Shown here piece after piece: positions 22,518 to 35,200 of a DNA stretch of 64,000 bases. The stretch is from Porpolomopsis calyptriformis (lineage: Eukaryota; Basidiomycota; Agaricomycetes; Agaricales; Hygrophoraceae): the NCBI GenBank assembly GCA_951640195.1, contig OX621176.1, forward strand, positions 1,240,001 through 1,304,000, in the 5' to 3' direction. The number at the start of each line of letters is the position of its first letter. Within the stretch, counting starts at the first letter, position 1. Both the position numbers and the translations under genes were made by a program. Below the pieces are notes generated by a model. It was not told the origin of the DNA. It was given only the letters and a program-made list of their open reading frames with translations, and did no database searches.

Positions 22518-22754
22518 ATGGCTCGCCGCTCTGCCCCACCTTACTCTGGCCCAGTCTACGTCCCACACAACATTCACCAGCGTCGCGGCGCCATAGACGA
22601 TCCTGACGAGTCTTTTTTCAATCGATTCATGCGCGAACAAGTGTGGGGTCCGGAGAAAAGAGCAGGGAATTTAAACATTTTGATGGGTGTCGGAATGTTC
22701 TTTGCTGGTATAACGTTGGTGAGGACATGGGGCGATCTTATGGTTCCCGCATAG
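22518..22754 (+). CDS. Small tail-anchored mitochondrial protein, Tom6-like
   Basis: Single exon, 78 residues: MARRSAPPYSGPVYVPHN, DDPDESFFNRFMREQVWGP, then one membrane segment ILMGVGMFFAGITLV and tail RTWGDLMVPA. The arrangement (polar N-terminus, FxxE-type helix, one transmembrane helix, C-terminus ending near a Pro) recalls Tom6, the small stabilising subunit of the outer-membrane TOM complex. Identity to Tom6 is low by eye, so this is a tentative family call; another small mitochondrial or ER membrane protein is possible. Confidence 0.5.
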   Translation: MARRSAPPYSGPVYVPHNIHQRRGAIDDPDESFFNRFMREQVWGPEKRAGNLNILMGVGMFFAGITLVRTWGDLMVPA

Positions 22755-25264
22755 AATAAACGGTGAATGTCGTTGCTTTCCAATCTCCATTTCTGACTGG
22801 TTCCTCTGAGAAAAGCCCACCCAGCTCTTAAAATATGTAACGTCGACTAGGATATTCGAGGCAGAGCGGTCACCGAGTTATCACGCGGTATCAGTGTACC
22901 CATACAGACTTTTGTTCCGCTGGCTTATAACGTCCATACGCGTCAATTGTGGAGACGTAACATGAATTGCATTTTGCATATCAAATTCACATCACGCTCG
23001 TTGCTGAATTCAACACCTGCTGACATATTGACTCTAGGGAATGCAGCAGCCGTTCATGTCCAACCCTTACCAGTCCCTGGACATTAGGTTTGTCAACCAA
23101 CAAGACGAGTAATGACAAGAGTCGAGCAGCGATAACCAACTCGGAGAGGACCAAGGGAGTGAGTTTGCTCATCGTTGTCATAGTGAGAAAAATTGCGTTC
23201 GAACGTAATTAGCAGTGTGTAGAATCGGCCTCGCAATCGTGACATGAGAAACCTGTGTCGTAAGCACGTCACCAGCGAATCTACTGGGATGTGCTGGCCG
23301 TTCGGTGAACCAGGTGAGAGGTCTTCGGTGAAACGGAACTCGATGGCTAAACGTGAGCAAGTCAGGAATGGCCTAACCAAGCCATAGGCCTAGGCGATGC
23401 CCGCAATTGGGAGAGCCTGACCGCAGTGTGCTGGCATACGGGATCTGCATGGAGATGATACAATCGCGTGGATGTCGAGCCTGCGAAGAGTCGGCTGATA
23501 AAACGACAGTGGGAATAATATGGCATCAAGAGACCCATTTGGTAGGGCTTCTCGTATCCCCTGGGAGAAACCAAGCGAGGCAGCCGCTTCTAAAACGCAT
23601 ATACTCCCAGGTCCGTAAAAAATATGTTCGTCAAATTGATTCGAATTACAAGTACCAAGTCGCCAGCGCATTCACTGCGACCGTGCCATAAAGCACCAAG
23701 CACGGAGCCTCCGCGAGCAACAAGAGGGTGAGATCTTGGTCATCGGAGTGCTCGTCAAAGGCCGATTATCACGTTAAGTTACCAGCTTGACAAGAACGCG
23801 TGGTTTGCCAAACTCTCCTTCGAGCACCCTATCCTTTGGAGGTTGTCAGGTTCTCAGCTCAACCTTACATGTTTCACAGTCCAAACACCCCGTGCTATGG
23901 AAGCTGGAGAAGCGCATCAGAACATGCCCTTTTCTTCTGCCTTAGGAAGCCAAGGATGATCGATAGGGCGCAGCAGGATGTGCATCCAAAGACCGGAAAC
24001 AGGTCCTCAATCTTTGTGTCCAAAGAGCACTTCTCTGCACCGCTGCGGACACTCCTTTATTCTCGCATCGTACAACTATCTGGACCTGTCGTTCTGTGAA
24101 GGGCCTCAATGCCTCCCCATTTGCATTTCCTCGTTGATCGGATGAATACTTTTGGACCAAGAAGAATCCAACCCCCCAAAGGCTTTCAGGAAGACAGCTA
24201 CCTCGATCACCATCCTGATGACCTCGATCGTAAATCGATCGTCTGCAGACTGGTATTGTGACGCCAATGATGAGCAAGTATCAACTGCTTTTTGTTTATT
24301 TGTCGAATTCATCTGCTATTTCTTTCTCACGCAATGAGATGATTCCATCCATTTTTGAAGAGGAATATGATAAGTATAGGACCGAGGACTGCAATTCCCT
24401 ACTTCTTTTCCAGATGAATTCCCGAAATTTCCACGAGGTTGAAAGTTGGCATGAGAATCTGGTCGCCCTTGTGCGACGCATCCACAACAGGAGGAGATAA
24501 CCAGACAGCCTTTCAGAATGCTTTGGATGCCCGATCAGTTGGTTGTCACGTCGAGGCTTTATCCAGGGATTCGTCTCGACACATTCGTCCGCCACCAAGG
24601 AGCGGTCCCATCGTTGGCAGTTCCGCTGTGACATTCAAACTGCGAGGAAGGCTCGTGTGATAGCCCATGTTAAGCGAACCCTCGGCGATTCCCAAGCGAT
24701 CTATAGAAAGTTTCCCTCCATTTTTCTAATCCCTTGTCGTCCAACTCGTTATGGAAAAGACATATCTACTGAGGTTTCCAGCATCCATGGTTCGAACATT
24801 TGGCGCCGATCTGGGGCAGACACTTCCTACGACGGCTCGTTGACCCTCTGTCCCTGGCACGACTCCTGAAACAGTGCTTCTGGTACCGATCCACGTCACA
24901 AACCGGGAGAAGCAACCATCTCGAACCACTCCATGGAGTCAAGAGTAGTTTCATGAGGGTATGTTTCGTCGTTGATTTTTTGGGGTACTTCCCGGTTTAT
25001 CATAAGGACATCATGGTTTGTTATTGGTTTCCTTTGACCACGTACAAAGTTCACTGCAGCCAATGATTTGCATCCCTCTGACAAGAAAAAGCAAGATGAA
25101 AATTGGTGAGTGATTGTGCTCTTACCTTACTACGTTCGCTGACAACAAGTTCGACGAACCAGAACAATACTTGACCTGCAAGAAAGTAGAGGTCGAAGTG
25201 GAGAATAATCAAAGGTGAACTCCATGCCTCGCAAGTCTCGTGGATGAGCGCTTTTACTGCCTGT

Positions 25265-25442
25265 ATTGCGACTACAAATCGGACAATGGCGATTCCATGA
25301 AGTGCCACACTTTCAATCATGGAATCGCCGTCGTCCGGGTTGTGAGTGAACATATTGCAACTATGAATCAGACAACGGCCATTCCATGAGGTGCCATGCT
25401 TCCAATCATGGAATCGCCATTGTCCGATTTGTAGTTGTAATA
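25265..25442. repeat. Two tandem ~89-bp imperfect hairpins
   Basis: Units start with ATTGC at 25265 and 25354. Each contains an inverted pair, for example GGACAATGGCGATTCCATGA against TCATGGAATCGCCGTCGTCC in unit 1. The outer arms of the two units also pair with each other. Confidence 0.7.
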
Positions 25443-25681
25443 TGTTCACTCATAGCTGGGAGGATGGCAAACACTTTCTTCTCTGGCAATGCTCTTTGGA
25501 AAAGTCTGGAGAAGCTGGGAACCTAATAATTTCCACTGCTTTGGCACTCCTCTATCGCAGATATGCCCCTCATTTTTATTCTCATTTACCTCTTATTCTC
25601 CTTTGTCAATTCTCCATTCCCAATGTAAAGTAGCACATTCAACAACTTTCTATTAATCCACAGAAACAACCAATTTATCAT

Positions 25682-25796
25682 TGGGAGCTAACTACTCCTT
25701 ATAGTCACTGTCATTACTGTCCATGTCCTCTGTCCTCTGAGGAGGACATGGATGTGGATAGTGATAACAGTGACTATAAGGAGTAGTTAGCTCCCA
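25682..25796. mobile_element. 115-bp near-perfect palindrome (mini foldback element)
   Basis: Arms start TGGGAGCTAACTACTCCTTA and pair with the complementary sequence ending at 25796, over about 50 bp each with few mismatches and a centre near 25738. A TA-rich run (TATATATATA) follows. Likely a MITE remnant. Confidence 0.75.
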
Positions 25797-28321
25797 TTAT
25801 ATATATATAGAGTCTTTAACCAAAAGACCAATATTTTGTGGTCTCCCCACTTGTGCATTGCATTTTTAAGAAAGGTGACAACCCACCTCTTATCAGATGT
25901 CTCGTGAACAAAGCAGGGAGGATGAGATGACGCAGAAAGCACCTGATCAAAGGGTCCCGAGTGGAACGTTGTACCCATCATAACCCTCGGGGACACGATG
26001 GATGGTCATCTTGCTGGCAGCTGCGTAAGGGTTAGTTTCTCACGATCGGCGTTGCGTCTCTTCCTGCTACCAAGTCAGCTGGAGACTGGTGACAATTCTG
26101 CCCCTTGTTCGTTGGCTGCTACAACCGTACACCTTCCCCTTCGTTAATCCACGAGGTCACATATCGCCATCATCTAGGATGGCAACTTTGTCGACCGGAA
26201 GTCGCAGAACTGCGCTAAGCCTGAAAGAAACGCCCCAGGTGGATCTCTGGCTGTTGGTATAAATTTGGGTTCTGTGCACTTATGAGTGTGGAGATAGCGA
26301 AACTTGAAGGTCTGAAATCCCACTCCTTTGATGCGTCACGGCCTCAGTGCGGGCGAAAGTTTTGGCACCTTTTCTCTACCATTCTGTCCCAATCACGCTT
26401 GGCCAAGAATGGATTCATTGTCGGTGGTGAATCGGCGACGGTGCAATGATGTACCACTCTCATCCCCACGGCCACTGTCCAAATTCGAACTGAGACTGGA
26501 AGGCAGGAACCACGCGAGCCTTGTTCGTGTCTCAAATCAGTTTCTTCCGATGGGATGATTGTGGCACGAATTCTCGCCGTCGGAAAACGACGAAACACGT
26601 TGGATCGAGCGAAAGCGATAGCTCTCTTTTCGGTCGTGAACGCCCATATTGAATTCCGGTCTCTCAATCTCTTGACGGGCTCGATCAGCGTAGTTGTTGT
26701 ATCATGAAGTCATCACTTGACGAGCGCTCGCAGTTTTCTGATCGGGTCAGAAAGTCAATGCGCCTCAGAATCACCAGGGGCCTTTCTTTTGGGAATAAGC
26801 CTTCCTGCGTGTTGGCGTTCACCAACTTCAGTTGGCAAAGCTTAGTCTTTGACATCGACAAGAGCCGAGGGTGTCCTTTTCATCTAATCATAGATGACGG
26901 ATCACCGATAAGATATGATGTCCTGACGCAGTTCCGAGTCTCACAGTCATCAAGAACATTGATGTGACGCAGTTGATTTGTTGTTTACGTACCCGCATGG
27001 GTATGGGATTGGGCGCAGACATCCCGATCGTTGACCTTGCAGGGAAAGCATCTTACCCCACAATATTCGCACACACTTGGCATCATCACCGTCATCATCA
27101 TATTGCGTGCTATGAGCTATTTATGCTTCAGTTGTCTTGACTCTGAGGGCAAATACCCCCTTCCAGTGCTCGCCCATCCCCCGAAGTGGTCGGGAACTGT
27201 GGCGCTTTGATCCATCACCACACGCATAACGGTCTGCATCGTTTTCCAGGATACCCAGAGTCTATCGTAAGATACACGGAGCTGTACAGGCAACATCGGG
27301 CCGACAACCTTCTTAACTACATTCCCATGATGAAAAGAGTTCTGATTGTGGATCCTACTCCCAGCCCAGATACGACATCTCTTGATGTTCTTGAGAACAT
27401 GTTCAAGTTGTTCCCTCACGTCGCCCCCGTGATAGGGTCCGCTCCCAACCCTCACCCACGGTTCCTGGAAGAAGGAAGCGCATCCACGCCCACGGTGGCT
27501 TCTGATCAGGGCTCCTCCACAGCGATCGGCCCGATCATACCCCTTACAGCAAGCCCACTCTTCAAAGAGTCTGCTGCCCGGTCTGGACTGACCTCCGTCT
27601 CTGGACCATCAAGGACATTTTACAGGCTCTCTACCATTGGGTCATGAGGAAAAGCTTGCACGTTCTCGTGACAGTTGACTGAACTCTAACGCTTTGCCGA
27701 TACCAGCTACATGACTTTCCCTCTGGCCCTGATCCGTTTTCAAGGAAAGTTTCTTTTCAGGACACCGTACGGTTGCCGTATGGGAGAAGAGCAATGGGAT
27801 CTGTGCTGTTTCTACAGGCGTTGCGAGCGGACGAAGAAGACCAAATAACGCTGCAGTCCGGTTATCGTTGTGGACCTATTCCGACGCTCCCACCGAGTTC
27901 ACCACAATCAGCACCTCATCTCCGTGTTCTTCATGGAACCTTCGACTTGGGACAATCACTTGTCCTTTCGGAATGGGGTGATGGGTTTCCCCTTACTTAG
28001 GGTTTTAGAGTAGCTCCCCCGTCTGCTCACGGCTGGATCCGAGTGTGGGGAAGAATGCAAACCACGGTCGGAAGTAACTGTAACATGATGGTGGTTATGG
28101 ATCAGCGTCTGCATTCCCGATGCAGTTGTGTCTCGTATTCCACTTGTGTGAATAGCTTATTACGGACTAACACGCACGCAACCCAATGTACACAAAGGCC
28201 GCTATTGTTCGTACTTCCTTGCCACTTCCAGATATGTCCCTTGATGATCATCTTCAGACCTGTCAAATCTGTAGGCATCAAAGCCAGCAAAGGCAAACAC
28301 GTACCAGTACTTGCGCTCATG

Positions 28322-29478
28322 TCACATCTTAGAAGGAAGCATATGTTTGATGCTTTCTGGATTAAGCACTGATTGCGGGTAGGGTAGATACGCCGTCCTG
28401 AGGTGCTCATGGCCACCGTCTACAACAATGATCTCACCGGTGATGAACGCGGCGGCGTCGCTGAAGAGAAATACGGCAGCATTAGCGACGTCCTCAACAT
28501 GGCCGATGCGGCCGAGAGGCGTCATATTGACAAGGTTCGCTAGAGTGGTCGTTGCTTTCGGAGCTAGACGGTCAAGTCCTGCGGTCCCGCCGACAGGCCC
28601 CGGCGCAATGGCATTCGAACGAATCCCACGCGGACCTTCTTCAATCGCAAGTGTGGCTGAGAGAGCATCCACGGCCGCCTTTGCGGCGGAGACATGGACT
28701 TGATACGGCGTGGCTACATGGTTAAACAATGTTTTTTTTTTTGGAAACGTTTAGAAATTGCAAAGAGGGAGAGAATGGAGAATGTTCAGACCATTGTAGT
28801 GTAGTGTAGCAGTGACATGGACGTATGAGCCTTTTGAGGCCCTGACGTGCTCGAGAGTGGCTTTGACGGTGTTGAAGGTACCCATCTGTTGGAGGACGTT
28901 CGGGTAAGTGTAGGGATGATGATATTGCAGCGGTCATCTTACGGTGTCGATTTCTAACACCGTCTTGAAAGCGTTCTCGGAAAGGCTTGAGATGGGAGCC
29001 AAAAAGTTCCCGGCTGCGCCGCATATCACAAAATCTATGCGCCCGAATCGGTCTATGGTCTTGGCGACGGCGGCTCGGAGTGCATCAGGTCTCCTCACGT
29101 CTGCCTGGGCAGGAATACAGACTTGACCGGTGGCCTCTGAAAGCTCCTTGGAGGTTTGGGTCAGTCGATCGATACTTTTGCCAAAAAAAAAAAAAAAAAA
29201 AAAAATCTCATTGTCAGTATTGAACAAAGCAAAGAAGTGTTGTTACACACTTTCGTCCGACAATAGTTGCATTCGCCCCATGGCGCATCTACCAACGCAT
29301 CGTGAGTATTGAATATCAATGACAATACCATATTTAGGTGCCTTACGATGGCTTCAGTCATGCCCCGACATATTCCGGACCCTCCACCAGTGCAAAATAG
29401 AACTTTGCCCTTAAAAATATCGGGCTTGAAGACGGTCTGCGAGAGGACGATAGGTGCGACAAACGGTGCTGAAGGCAT
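28322..29478 (-). CDS. Peroxisomal 2,4-dienoyl-CoA reductase (SDR)
   Basis: NADPH-dependent reductase needed for beta-oxidation of unsaturated fatty acids, SPS19/DECR2-like. Five exons: 29478-29347, 29288-29251, 29174-28943, 28885-28792, 28713-28322, total 295 residues, all in frame. Cofactor motif TGGGSGI near residue 30; then EAIMRHGANATIVGRN across the first intron, DFVICGAAGNFLAPIS (the DECR-type NAAGNF variant), SAAKAAVDALSATLA with the catalytic Lys, and EEGPRGIRSN. The C-terminus SKM is a PTS1 peroxisomal import signal. An in-frame upstream ATG at 29511 exists; I prefer 29478. The second intron contains a run of more than 20 A/T. Confidence 0.9.
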
Positions 29479-30606
29479 TTTCGATTCCTCTCCAACGTCC
29501 AATCCACACATGAGATAAAAAACCGGCTAAACGCTGGCGGGCCGAACGAGTCTCACGACTCGGCCGGCCGGAGCACGCGAATCACGTTAATATGGGGCTC
29601 ACGCGTCTCGACCTTCGTGCTCAGTCTTTTTCTCCAATTTTACTTTCTCGAACTTCTTCCGAGACCGGAATCTTGGTGATACCACCACATGATGCGGTTC
29701 CGCTGGCCTACGTTACTCTCCAACTCTTTCACTGCTACATCTCAGCTGTCACATGCATACACCTTGTCAAATGGTGTTTAATCTCTGACCCTTGTCAGAG
29801 CAACCGACGTGCCCTCGGATAAGCGGGTCCGCCGCTCACGGCGCTGATAACTTGAGACTACCGTTGTCATGAATCATGACGTGGTAGGTTAGTATGTGTA
29901 GAGCCCATCGGACGTTTGATTGCGTATATACCTCCAAGGACTTAGATCCCCCGTTCCCTCCACTCTAATTCCAACGTCTGTTCCATGGATGCAACCTAAA
30001 CTTACTTGTAAAACACTTTCAAAAGATGCCCAAAAGATGTCCATTTTTTTTTTTTTGCCTCCGCATCCTGATCGAGGAAATGCCGCCGGCGATGTACTCG
30101 ATATTCGAGTCTCATGCTGAGATCGGGCACATCAAATTTGACGAACAGGAAGCCTCGTAACAGCACGCGTACATAGCTCTTCTCCTTCACATCAAAATCT
30201 CCAGCCACTGAACGCTGTGCTTCTCATCCCAAAAGTTGCATCCAAGATTGAACCCCTGAAAACTACACGTGTGAGGGTGGCACCCTGAATGTGCTGTTTA
30301 TGGCATTTTTAAAGCGTCATGGGACATAACAACCAAATAACTTTGCAGGGAATCTGCTACAGAGGGGGCAGGTATAAACAATACACATAAAGAGAGCGAC
30401 GGAGAGCGGGCAATAGAAAATCTGAACTACAACGGTCTAGGTATGCCCAGCAAGGTGGGCTGGGCTGGGCTGGGCTGAGCTGGGCCTTCATGAACAGCAA
30501 TCTTTTGAAAATAAAAAATAGGTGAATTGTGAGCCAGAAAATACCAACGAAAGAAGAATCGAGCCAGATATTTTATCAATTATCTTGGGGGTACTAGTCC
30601 ATCCGT
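29479..30606. other. Intergenic, no gene seen
   Basis: Contains a GGGCT pentamer run near 30457-30485. A minus-strand frame of 68 codons at 30002-30208 has no recognisable features. Confidence 0.45.
30457..30485. repeat. GGGCT pentamer microsatellite
   Basis: About five to six tandem GGGCT units with one interruption (GAGCT). Confidence 0.8.
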
Positions 30607-32253
30607 CTATGAGTCTCTCGCCCAAAACCCGACCGATGACGAGGGGGGGGCAACGTGCACAGGATGTGACTGCGACTGCGCAAAAGTTGACAGTTGGAGC
30701 GGTGGAAGGGGACGTGAGACTGCGGAGCGAACCTGAGACGGTTGATAGAGGTGGATGTCTCGGGTAGTCGAGGGCCCTGGGTAACCATTCGACAAAGAAA
30801 TAGGGAGCGATGGGGTGTATGAATGTGGGTCGTATTGCGACGTGTGTCTATCCGCGGACGGGCCACTCTGAATCGACAGATTGGGTGAGTTATAGTGCGT
30901 CGAGGACGCAGAATGGGACGTGGAGGACGACCGGGTGCTGGAATAATTCCCCTGGACCTGAGGCTGACTCGGATAGAAAGGGGAGTTGAGTGTCGGAAAG
31001 GGGTAGCTTGGATTTTGAGGAGTTGCGGGGCTAGACGAGTTGGCTGTTGCGGGTGCGCTTGCAGTCTGCCATGGCGAGTGCTGAGATGGAGACGAAGGAG
31101 AAAATTGAAGAGTTTTCGAAGCGGCTGTTGGCGGCAACGGTCGGTCATGATTGCTAATCCAACCCGAAGGGACAGGCCGTCCGTTTTCGCCTTTGTGTTC
31201 CCAATTCCCCGGCCTGGCACTATGTTCCGGCGAATATTGCGGAGGCGGCCGCGAGTGGCCCTGAGAAGGCATGTAAGACGAGTAGTGGTTGTCGGTTAGA
31301 CGGATAGATCCATTGGACAGAGTCGACGGTGCCTCTTGAGGAGTGTGTTCATGCGCTGAGAGGTACGGCACACGATTTTCGTGCGGCTCGATTGGACGGT
31401 AGGGAAGATCCGTACCAGGGTAAGGGTAGGTTGACGGTCTGGACTGAGCAGACACAAATGAGCCATGTTCGTTGAACGCTGCCGGATTGTCGTGGACGAC
31501 GCGGGGATAGTGAATGTCCACCCCATTGTCCACCAAACCATCCTCACCCTCTACGGGCGAGGGCTCTCCAAGGGTATCGCTCCCCGAGATGTCACCAGTC
31601 GTTTCATTCGGGAGTGGGTTTTCTAGAGGGCGATTAGCCCCACAGTCCGGGCGTCGTCGCCTACGCGAATTGTTCGGACGACGTCGATAGACGTAGTCCG
31701 GGTACCTGTTGTTGAAATTTTCTTTCAAGTGTTTCGCTTGGTCTAAATAAAACTGTTTATCCACCTGTCAAAAAAAAAAAAAAATTGATCAAGCAAAATG
31801 AAGAGTAGAAAAAAAAAACAATATTGACCACATCCATGGTGTTCCATTCTCGACTTAAAATTTTGCTGATTTCACCTGTCCTCATGGACTGGTTCTCAGC
31901 AGACACTTGTGGTCGTCTCCTTCTGGCAAAGATCATGAACGCATTCATGGGCCGTTTGGGAGTTCCGTCCGCGTTGAGGGTTTGGGAAGTCAAACTGGCG
32001 TTGGGGTCCTCTGCGCGGGTAAGGAGTCAGAGGTCGCTATTGAATGTGAGAGGGGAGGGAGCAACTAACCCTCGGGATCCGTATCGTTTTTCTGAGGATC
32101 ATGATAAAGCATATAGCTAGAACCATCGTCTGAACCTGAGTGAGAGCCAGCGCAGTCGTCAGGCCTGTCGCTTTTTGCGCGGGCTAGAACTGGACTAGTC
32201 ATCTCGGCAGCGGCAGGATGGCGGGTTGGGTATGGAATACTATAAGGTCCCAT
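30607..32253 (-). CDS. HMG-box transcription factor (SOX/Prf1-like)
   Basis: Sequence-specific DNA-binding regulator. Exons: the first, with MGPYSIPYPTRHP, ends KNDTDPE; the second has TSQTLNADGTPKRPMNAFMI; the third starts VDKQFYLDQAKHLKENFNN and runs to 30607. The HMG box is KRPMNAFMIFARRRRPQ, SMRTGEISKILSREW, then KQFYLDQAKHLKENF and YPDYVYRRRPNNSRRRR, which includes a basic tail fit for nuclear import. The C-terminal 300 residues are Pro/Ser/Tyr-rich and probably disordered, ending SSVGFWARDS. In mushrooms and smuts this HMG subfamily includes Prf1-type activators of mating genes; which member this is cannot be told here. An upstream in-frame ATG at 32334 is an alternative start. Confidence 0.88.
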
Positions 32254-35200
32254 AATAATAAATTCAGATTTGAGTTTTAAAGCAGATATGTGGGGAGGAT
32301 TTTGAATGGGTTGAAGAGGGAAGGTGGTGGTCAAGGCTTAAGAAGCGTGCGCAAGAGGGTGGGGTGATCGGCGCCGCCAAACGCGGGTCTCAGATCGCTG
32401 AAGGCGGAACGAAACACGGACAATACCAAACAGCGGCTGTTGAGTATTCGCTACCGTTCGGGGAGACGATTGCACGCTGTGGGTATCGTCACCCTGCGGA
32501 TATTATAGGTGAAAAGGGAAGGGACGGCCAGGTCTGAAAGAAAGTTGGAGGAGAGAAGGGAGTGTCAGATCACAAGAAAAGCCGGGGTCGCGAAACCTAT
32601 TCTCCTTTTGACAAGAGATGGACCCACACGCTCGTAACGGTAGGGTATAAGTGGTACAGGCACATTTTGTGTTCTCCGTCATCGAGAAGGATCTCTTGAA
32701 GTAATCTTTTCCCGAGAAATTTGCAATAATTTCAGCGGAGAGATCCCAAAAATGCCTTGCCATTTTCGACGTATTCTCCTCATTCGGCTAGATCCCTATC
32801 TCAACCTCGCGTAGTTTTCGTCCGGCCCTTGTTTTTTTTTTTTTTTTTTCGTTCCTTCGTTCTCTGCTTTCCATTTTCTGAATCAGCGACGTGTGTGATC
32901 TACATTCACGAGGCTGCGCTCCATCCACCTTCCGAAACCCATGTCCTCTACAGCCTCATCCGCCCCCCTGTGTTCGTAACAGCCGACGACCCATCAAACT
33001 TTAGCACCTGATCGCGGCGGAGCAGAGAAATACACACACACACACACTTTTTGCATGCACCGGAATCTTCCGGGAGTACCCGCATTTTCTCGACAAACCA
33101 GATAAGATGGTTCTCCTCAATCTGCCTGGGTTTTTCGAGAGCATCATTTTTCTCTTCCAAGGACCTGGACCCTGGTCTGTCCCGATTCGTACTCAACTCG
33201 ATACGTATTCCCTCATATGACTAGGGGAGGTGACTTGAGTCTGCTGAGCATAAAAGCGGCCCCAATATTCTAGCGCATCCGTCAAGGACGACCACACTTG
33301 TATATTCCCCTGCTTTAGATCATCAACTGCTTTTCCTCTAAAAAGCTATATACAGGTCCGTTGCCGGATGAATCGGGCCCGGAGCATTCATTCTCCAAAA
33401 TTCTTGAGAAAACTATCGTTCGTTCCGAATCATCATGACATTCGTGTGACCATGATGAAATGCACAGCGACCATCTTGTTCTATCTGCAACCTTCTATGC
33501 ATGCCTGCATTTTCTCACCTGAAACATTCGAATCTTCGACGCAAAGACACTTTTGCGGGCAAGCCATCACCGACGTTGTATTTCGGACATCACAACTCAG
33601 AACGCAGTGAACGTTCAAAGGCAATCAAGGTAAAGACACAAATCACTGCCAGCCTGAAACATCATGCCCTCGGGCAGCGGATCAACACAAAGGGAGGTGT
33701 GAAGTGATGATCAATGAAACCGACTTACCAAGGCCTCGTCATGGTGTGGCAGCACACCATGACGTGAAAGAAGCACGCGATAGATGCTGGGTTGATATGA
33801 TGGTCGAAAGCAACGAGTTTCCTGGACATTCCGCACGCGAGAGAAACTGGTTCTTCCCAACCTCATAGTCGAGACGACCGTTGGCCGATCACGATTCTCG
33901 AGTCAATGGTGACATGACCAAGGCTAGGTAGGGAACAATGTCCCGTCGCTTATTGTCAATATAACGAGTACGTACATCCTTAACAAGATGATAAGCCACA
34001 TGGTAGAGTTAGGAAACATCATCGATCTGGCATGGTAACAGATCCAAGTTATTAGGTAAGTACAATTTGCGCCTGACGAAGGTATCGTCTGTGTTAGGGA
34101 AAGATGCACTTGGGATTGTGCCATCGTGATGGTCTGAAGAACAAGGGAGACTTGGGCCATAATCGAATGTGACGGGAGAAATGAAACGCCAACCCCCCCC
34201 ATTCATTGCACATTCGTTCATTCGAACATTGGGCTAAACTGGAGGCCATTTGCTGGCACAATCTCTGTCGTAATCGAAGAATGCTCTGTCCGACCTCAAG
34301 GGGATCGCTGATCAATAAATATGTCCTCCAATGGACTGCATCAAATGATTCGCACCTACCGTAGTTCCGCGCCTGTGTGCAATGAACCAGGCTATGATTC
34401 ATATGGTCAAACAGGAATGCGAAAACCTTCCCGCCACACTCGGCCCAGGCGCTTTAGCATAGCTGTCCATAACGTTACTTGAGGGTCTTGAGCTCACACA
34501 CTAATGCTCCCCCCCGGGCCAGGACGTCAGAAACGATGCGGACCTCCCACTCCTTTGTTTTTTTTTCTTTCTTCTTTCTCTTTTCCATGATGGATTATCT
34601 GGATTTTCTGACCTTGCGGGAAGAGTTAAACCTTTTATATACATGTCTGCCCAACGAGAAACGGCCAGGTTATTACCATCATCGGAGTGGCCAGGTGTCA
34701 AAACAGCAGTCAGGTTACCGAGTAGAAATCATGGAACGTACGATCAGACCATACGGCGCCACACGGCAGGCGGGTGAACCCCTGCCTTGGAACCACGCTT
34801 TCGAAGAAAATCTGTTCTGCCAAACAGAGCTAACGACGAGCAAGATGGGCGGGGGGGTAGGGCTGAAAGAAAGAACGCCCCCCTTCCAAGCAGAGTCGGA
34901 CGACGGTGATCGTCCCCAACTCGGGGGCATCCGTGCATAACGGCTCCAAGCCTCACTTGTTCAGGCTTTCAAGGATATCCTGTAGGTCCAGTTCATCGAT
35001 CATTTCTTCTTCTCTCTTTATTTTCACCGCCTATTGCATCCAGCCAAATGCCATAACCCCCCCCAGGACGGGTGTCCCATCGAAAGGAGTTAAAAATACT
35101 AGCTTTTTGCCAGTCATCAAAAAGAAGAAGGATCAGCCGCTAAAATCACCGTGGTCACGACGTCTGGGGTTGGCCACAGGCCAACGAACGCATACCTTGT

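Larger units (their letters stand above)
22755..28321. other. Gene-poor stretch of about 5.5 kb
   Basis: No gene I can support. The longest open frame (27186-27647, plus, 153 codons) starts MVGNCGALIHHHTH and matches nothing known to me. Two hairpin repeats lie near 25265-25442 and 25682-25796. The stretch may contain old decayed coding DNA. Confidence 0.45.

Noticed and set aside
23942..24312. Minus-strand frames in the 24-kb desert
   Set aside because: No recognisable motif, overlapping alternatives on both strands, and no splice chain that extends them.
30594..31299. Second minus-strand frame (208 codons) and a plus-strand frame (134 codons) inside the HMG-box gene
   Set aside because: Overlap the Pro/Ser-rich 3' exon in other frames; codon composition is Arg/His-rich junk and there is no start context or domain.
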